Assembly (NCBI GenBank): GCA_027490815.1
Contig: JAIXXJ010000019.1
Location: 62,001-126,000, forward strand
DNA length: 64,000 nucleotides
From: Streptomycetaceae bacterium
GTDB lineage: Bacteria; Actinomycetota; Actinomycetes; Nanopelagicales; Nanopelagicaceae
Direction: 5' to 3'
Part shown: positions 61,124 through 64,000 of the stretch, piece by piece
How the letters are laid out: each line of letters opens with the position of its first letter
Position numbering within the stretch: the stretch's first letter is position 1
Notes under the pieces: generated by a model
What the model saw: the letters and a program-made list of their open reading frames with translations, nothing else
What the model was told of the DNA's origin: nothing
The model's database searches: none
Made by a program: the position numbers and the translations under genes

Positions 61124-61495
61124 ATGAAATTTGGCGCCGTGCGTGTGAGCCTTGGCCGACGCTTTGCCGCCTTGATGGTTGATTGGCTGGCCTGTTATTT
61201 CATAGTCACTGCCGTATCTGGAGGAATAGGAGCTACGTCTCCAAACCGCTCCCTCTACGTATTGGGCCTTTTCTTTGTTCAGATTTTCATTCTCTCTTGG
61301 CTTCAGGGCGCAACGCTAGGCCATCGTATTTTTGGAATCAGGATTGTGCGCTATCTAGATGGTGGCCCCATCACATTCAAACAAGCTCTCATTCGATGCT
61401 CACTGTTGATCACAGTAATTTTTGCGATCACTTTTGATGAAGACGGAAGAGGGTTGCACGAGCGTTTGAGTCAAACAATTTTGACTCGAGTTTAA
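61124..61495 (+). CDS. RDD-family membrane protein
   Basis: SLGRRFAALMVDWLACYFIV, GATLGHRIFGIRIV. Confidence 0.9.
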   Translation: MKFGAVRVSLGRRFAALMVDWLACYFIVTAVSGGIGATSPNRSLYVLGLFFVQIFILSWLQGATLGHRIFGIRIVRYLDGGPITFKQALIRCSLLITVIFAITFDEDGRGLHERLSQTILTRV

Positions 61496-62166
61496 CGAAT
61501 TTTACCGCCACGTGTTGGCATAGGACCTTTAGGAATTGGCATAGACATTCCTCCGACGGCCTTAAGTCGGGCGCGAACTTCACGCATTTGATGAGCGGTC
61601 AATTTCTTTGGAAGTCGACGCATCTGTTTTTGTAACTTTCTAATTGGTGTTCGATTCTCTTCGTTGCCAATCAGAATTTCTATTACCGGCACTCCTGGAG
61701 CAAAGCGTTCTGCTTTCTTTCGCTCATCACTCATCATCTGGCGCACAGAATCGCTGCCTTCTCCGCAAATAACTATTCCGGCGCGACCAACACTTCTGTG
61801 CACCATATCTTGGTTACGAGAAACGGCTACGGCTGGCGTAGTTGTCCAGCCTTTGCGAATTGCCATAAGAACACTAGCACCGGCGCCAATCTGGCCTTCA
61901 ATAGAAACATATGCGGCATTACCTGCTTGGCGAGTGAAGAGAAGCATTGCAGCTAAGAGCGCAATTGGAAGAAAAACAAATCCTAGATAGACAGGTTGAC
62001 CAATCGCGATTCCAATTCCAATTCCGATAGCCCAGGTCACAAGAAATACTGCGATAAGTGCGATCGATATCCAAGGCTTAACCTGTTTGGTTACAGCATA
62101 GGCATCGCGAAATGTTTGAAAACGGGGAGTCTTGATCTTCTTTTCTTTAGCTTTTCTTTTGAGCAT
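61492..62166 (-). CDS. DUF4191 family membrane protein
   Basis: Two TM helices; QIGAGASVLMAIRKGWTTTPAVAVSRNQDMVHRSVGRAGIVICGEG; near lipA/glnA as in other actinobacteria. Confidence 0.88.
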   Translation of the reverse strand: MLKRKAKEKKIKTPRFQTFRDAYAVTKQVKPWISIALIAVFLVTWAIGIGIGIAIGQPVYLGFVFLPIALLAAMLLFTRQAGNAAYVSIEGQIGAGASVLMAIRKGWTTTPAVAVSRNQDMVHRSVGRAGIVICGEGSDSVRQMMSDERKKAERFAPGVPVIEILIGNEENRTPIRKLQKQMRRLPKKLTAHQMREVRARLKAVGGMSMPIPKGPMPTRGGKIR

Positions 62167-62170
62167 GGCT

Positions 62171-62869
62171 CTAGTTTAGGGGAGCCGGCGCAGTTCCACC
62201 AAGACGAAGTGGCGCCCAACGCTGGCCCACATGGCTATCGGGGTATTTCTGCTGAACTTCATGGAGCAAATCGAGCATAACTTTACGTAAATGAATTTGT
62301 GCCTGTTCTATATCTGCCGTCGGTTTATAGAAAATTGGTTCACCAAAAGCAACGCTAATGGGGAAGTGATTTCGTTTGAAGTTGGGCTTTAGTCCCTTAG
62401 TGATGACTCTCTGACTGCCCCAGACAATTGTTGGAACTATTGGAGAGCCCGACTCAACGGCAAGTCGAATCGCACCTGATTTAATCTCCTTTATTTCAAA
62501 ACTAACTGAAATTGTTGCCTCTGGGAAGATGCCGATTATTTCCCCAGATTTAAGAGCATCTAGGGCTGCAGCAAAAGATGGCCCTCCATTGCTTCGATCA
62601 ACATTTATATGGTGCATGCCTCGCATGAGTGGACCGGCAACTTTGTGGTTAAAGATTTCCTTTTTTGCCATAAAGCGAACGTAGCGTTTTGCTGGTAAGG
62701 CAGCCGTTCCCGCAATTGCAAAGTCCAAATAACCGACGTGATTGATTGCAAGAATTGCTCCACCTTTTCGCGGTACATAATCTTGACCTTCAAAATGAAA
62801 ACGTAATCCAAGATATTTCCAAAAACCTTTTATAAAAACGACAACTGGGGGATAAACCAGATCAGCCAC
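62171..62869 (-). CDS. 1-acyl-sn-glycerol-3-phosphate acyltransferase (PlsC family)
   Basis: [27 protein letters not shown] 62869 gives 8-nt overlap with lipA. Confidence 0.88.
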   Translation of the reverse strand: MADLVYPPVVVFIKGFWKYLGLRFHFEGQDYVPRKGGAILAINHVGYLDFAIAGTAALPAKRYVRFMAKKEIFNHKVAGPLMRGMHHINVDRSNGGPSFAAALDALKSGEIIGIFPEATISVSFEIKEIKSGAIRLAVESGSPIVPTIVWGSQRVITKGLKPNFKRNHFPISVAFGEPIFYKPTADIEQAQIHLRKVMLDLLHEVQQKYPDSHVGQRWAPLRLGGTAPAPLN

Positions 62870-63794
62870 GAAGGGCCTTTTTCTCCATTGCTTGTTTGTA
62901 TAAGCGGCCCGCTCTATAACTTGAACGCACAAGTGGTCCGCTCATCACCCCAAGGAATCCAACCTCTTCTGCTTCTTGGGCAAGCTCTACGAACTCCTCA
63001 GGTTTAACCCAACGCTCTACCGGGTGATGTGTTTGAGTAGGACGTAGGTATTGCGTAATTGTTATCAGATCGCAACCTGCGTTGTGGAGATCACGCAATG
63101 CCTGTGAGATCTCTTCTCTAGTTTCCCCTAATCCTAAGATCAAGTTTGATTTAGTGATTAGGCCAAAATCTTGTGCCATGCCAATAACTTTCAAAGATTT
63201 TTCATATGTAAACGCTGGACGGATCTGCTTAAAAATACGCGGAACTGTTTCTAGGTTGTGTGCGAAAACTTCTGGACGTGTTTCAAATATTGGATTTAAT
63301 AGTTCAGGATTTGCATTGAAATCTGGCGCGAGCATCTCTACTCCCGTTCCAGGGTTTAGTTCATGAACCTTACGAATTGTCTCTGCGTATAGCCATGAAC
63401 CTTCATCCTCTAAATCATCACGGGTTACTCCAGTAATAGTTGCATAGCGCAACCCCATCGAAAGCACAGACTCTGCGACCTTGCGAGGCTCTTGCCTGTC
63501 AATTGGAAGTGGCTTTCCAGTATCGATATTGCAAAAGTCACAACGGCGCGTACAGCGGTCTCCACCAATAAGAAATGTTGCTTCTTTGTCTTCCCAACAT
63601 TCAAAAATATTTGGACAAGCAGCCTCTTGGCAGACCGTATGCAGCCCCTCGCTTTTAACTAGCGCACGAAGGCGTGTGTATTCAGGTCCCATGTTTGCTC
63701 GGGTCTTTATCCACTCAGGCTTTCGCTCAATTGGGGTCTGGGCATTTCGGGCTTCAATTCTGATCAGCTTGCGACCCTCTGGTGCCATTGTCAT
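62862..63794 (-). CDS. lipA: Lipoyl synthase
   Basis: [41 protein letters not shown] radical-SAM/auxiliary cluster motifs. Confidence 0.97.
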   Translation of the reverse strand: MTMAPEGRKLIRIEARNAQTPIERKPEWIKTRANMGPEYTRLRALVKSEGLHTVCQEAACPNIFECWEDKEATFLIGGDRCTRRCDFCNIDTGKPLPIDRQEPRKVAESVLSMGLRYATITGVTRDDLEDEGSWLYAETIRKVHELNPGTGVEMLAPDFNANPELLNPIFETRPEVFAHNLETVPRIFKQIRPAFTYEKSLKVIGMAQDFGLITKSNLILGLGETREEISQALRDLHNAGCDLITITQYLRPTQTHHPVERWVKPEEFVELAQEAEEVGFLGVMSGPLVRSSYRAGRLYKQAMEKKALRG

Positions 63795-64000
63795 GAGCAG
63801 ACCTTACGTAATGATTTCAACACATGAGTTTCAACAACTTCTGAAATCTCTTCGATAGTAATTTCGCGGCCTAACTCTTTTTTCAAGGAAGTTACTTGTG
63901 CATCTTGAATGCCACAGGCGACAATTTGATCATAAGCAGTTAAATCTGGATTTACATTAAGTGAAAATCCATGCATGGTCACACCCTTGGCAACCCTGAC
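63791..64000 (-). CDS. lipB: Octanoyltransferase LipB, C-terminal part (runs off the window)
   Basis: [29 protein letters not shown]; overlaps lipA by 4 nt. Confidence 0.92.
   Translation of the reverse strand, partial: VRVAKGVTMHGFSLNVNPDLTAYDQIVACGIQDAQVTSLKKELGREITIEEISEVVETHVLKSLRKVCS

Overview
This 64 kb window is a dense, low-GC actinobacterial core-genome segment. The signature proteins (DUF3093, DUF4193, DUF4191, DUF3000, DUF3159, C-tailed HU, PimB-like glycosyltransferase, Ino1) and the streamlined layout suggest a freshwater acI/Nanopelagicales-type genome; that lineage is inferred, not proven. Most genes are housekeeping: recX, leuCD, hup, gpsA-ddl, thiL, rpmB, recG-rsmD-coaD, rpmF-rnc-smc-ftsY, amtB-glnB, ffh, rpsP-khpA-rimM-trmD, miaB-miaA-dapF-hflX, dut, trkA pair, acnA, fadBA, pimB-like, fadD, ino1, nhaA, glnA, lipA-lipB. 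I saw no rRNA, tRNA, CRISPR array, transposon, prophage or toxin-antitoxin module, and no clearly new multi-gene system. The best leads are: (1) a recurrent TANNNT element exactly 6-7 nt before the start codon of at least 14 genes, implying widespread leaderless transcription and correcting several start sites; (2) a very small histidine kinase with an apparently shortened ATPase domain, coupled to fadD and a NarL-type regulator; (3) GlnR-like boxes upstream of amtB and glnA; (4) operator-like palindromes at hup, padR and the iclR/leuC divergent promoter; (5) a probable CTG start for rnc; (6) the rpmB terminator lying inside the thiL coding sequence; (7) long RNA-hairpin candidates around ffh; (8) a block rearrangement separating recX from miaB and trmD from rplS.
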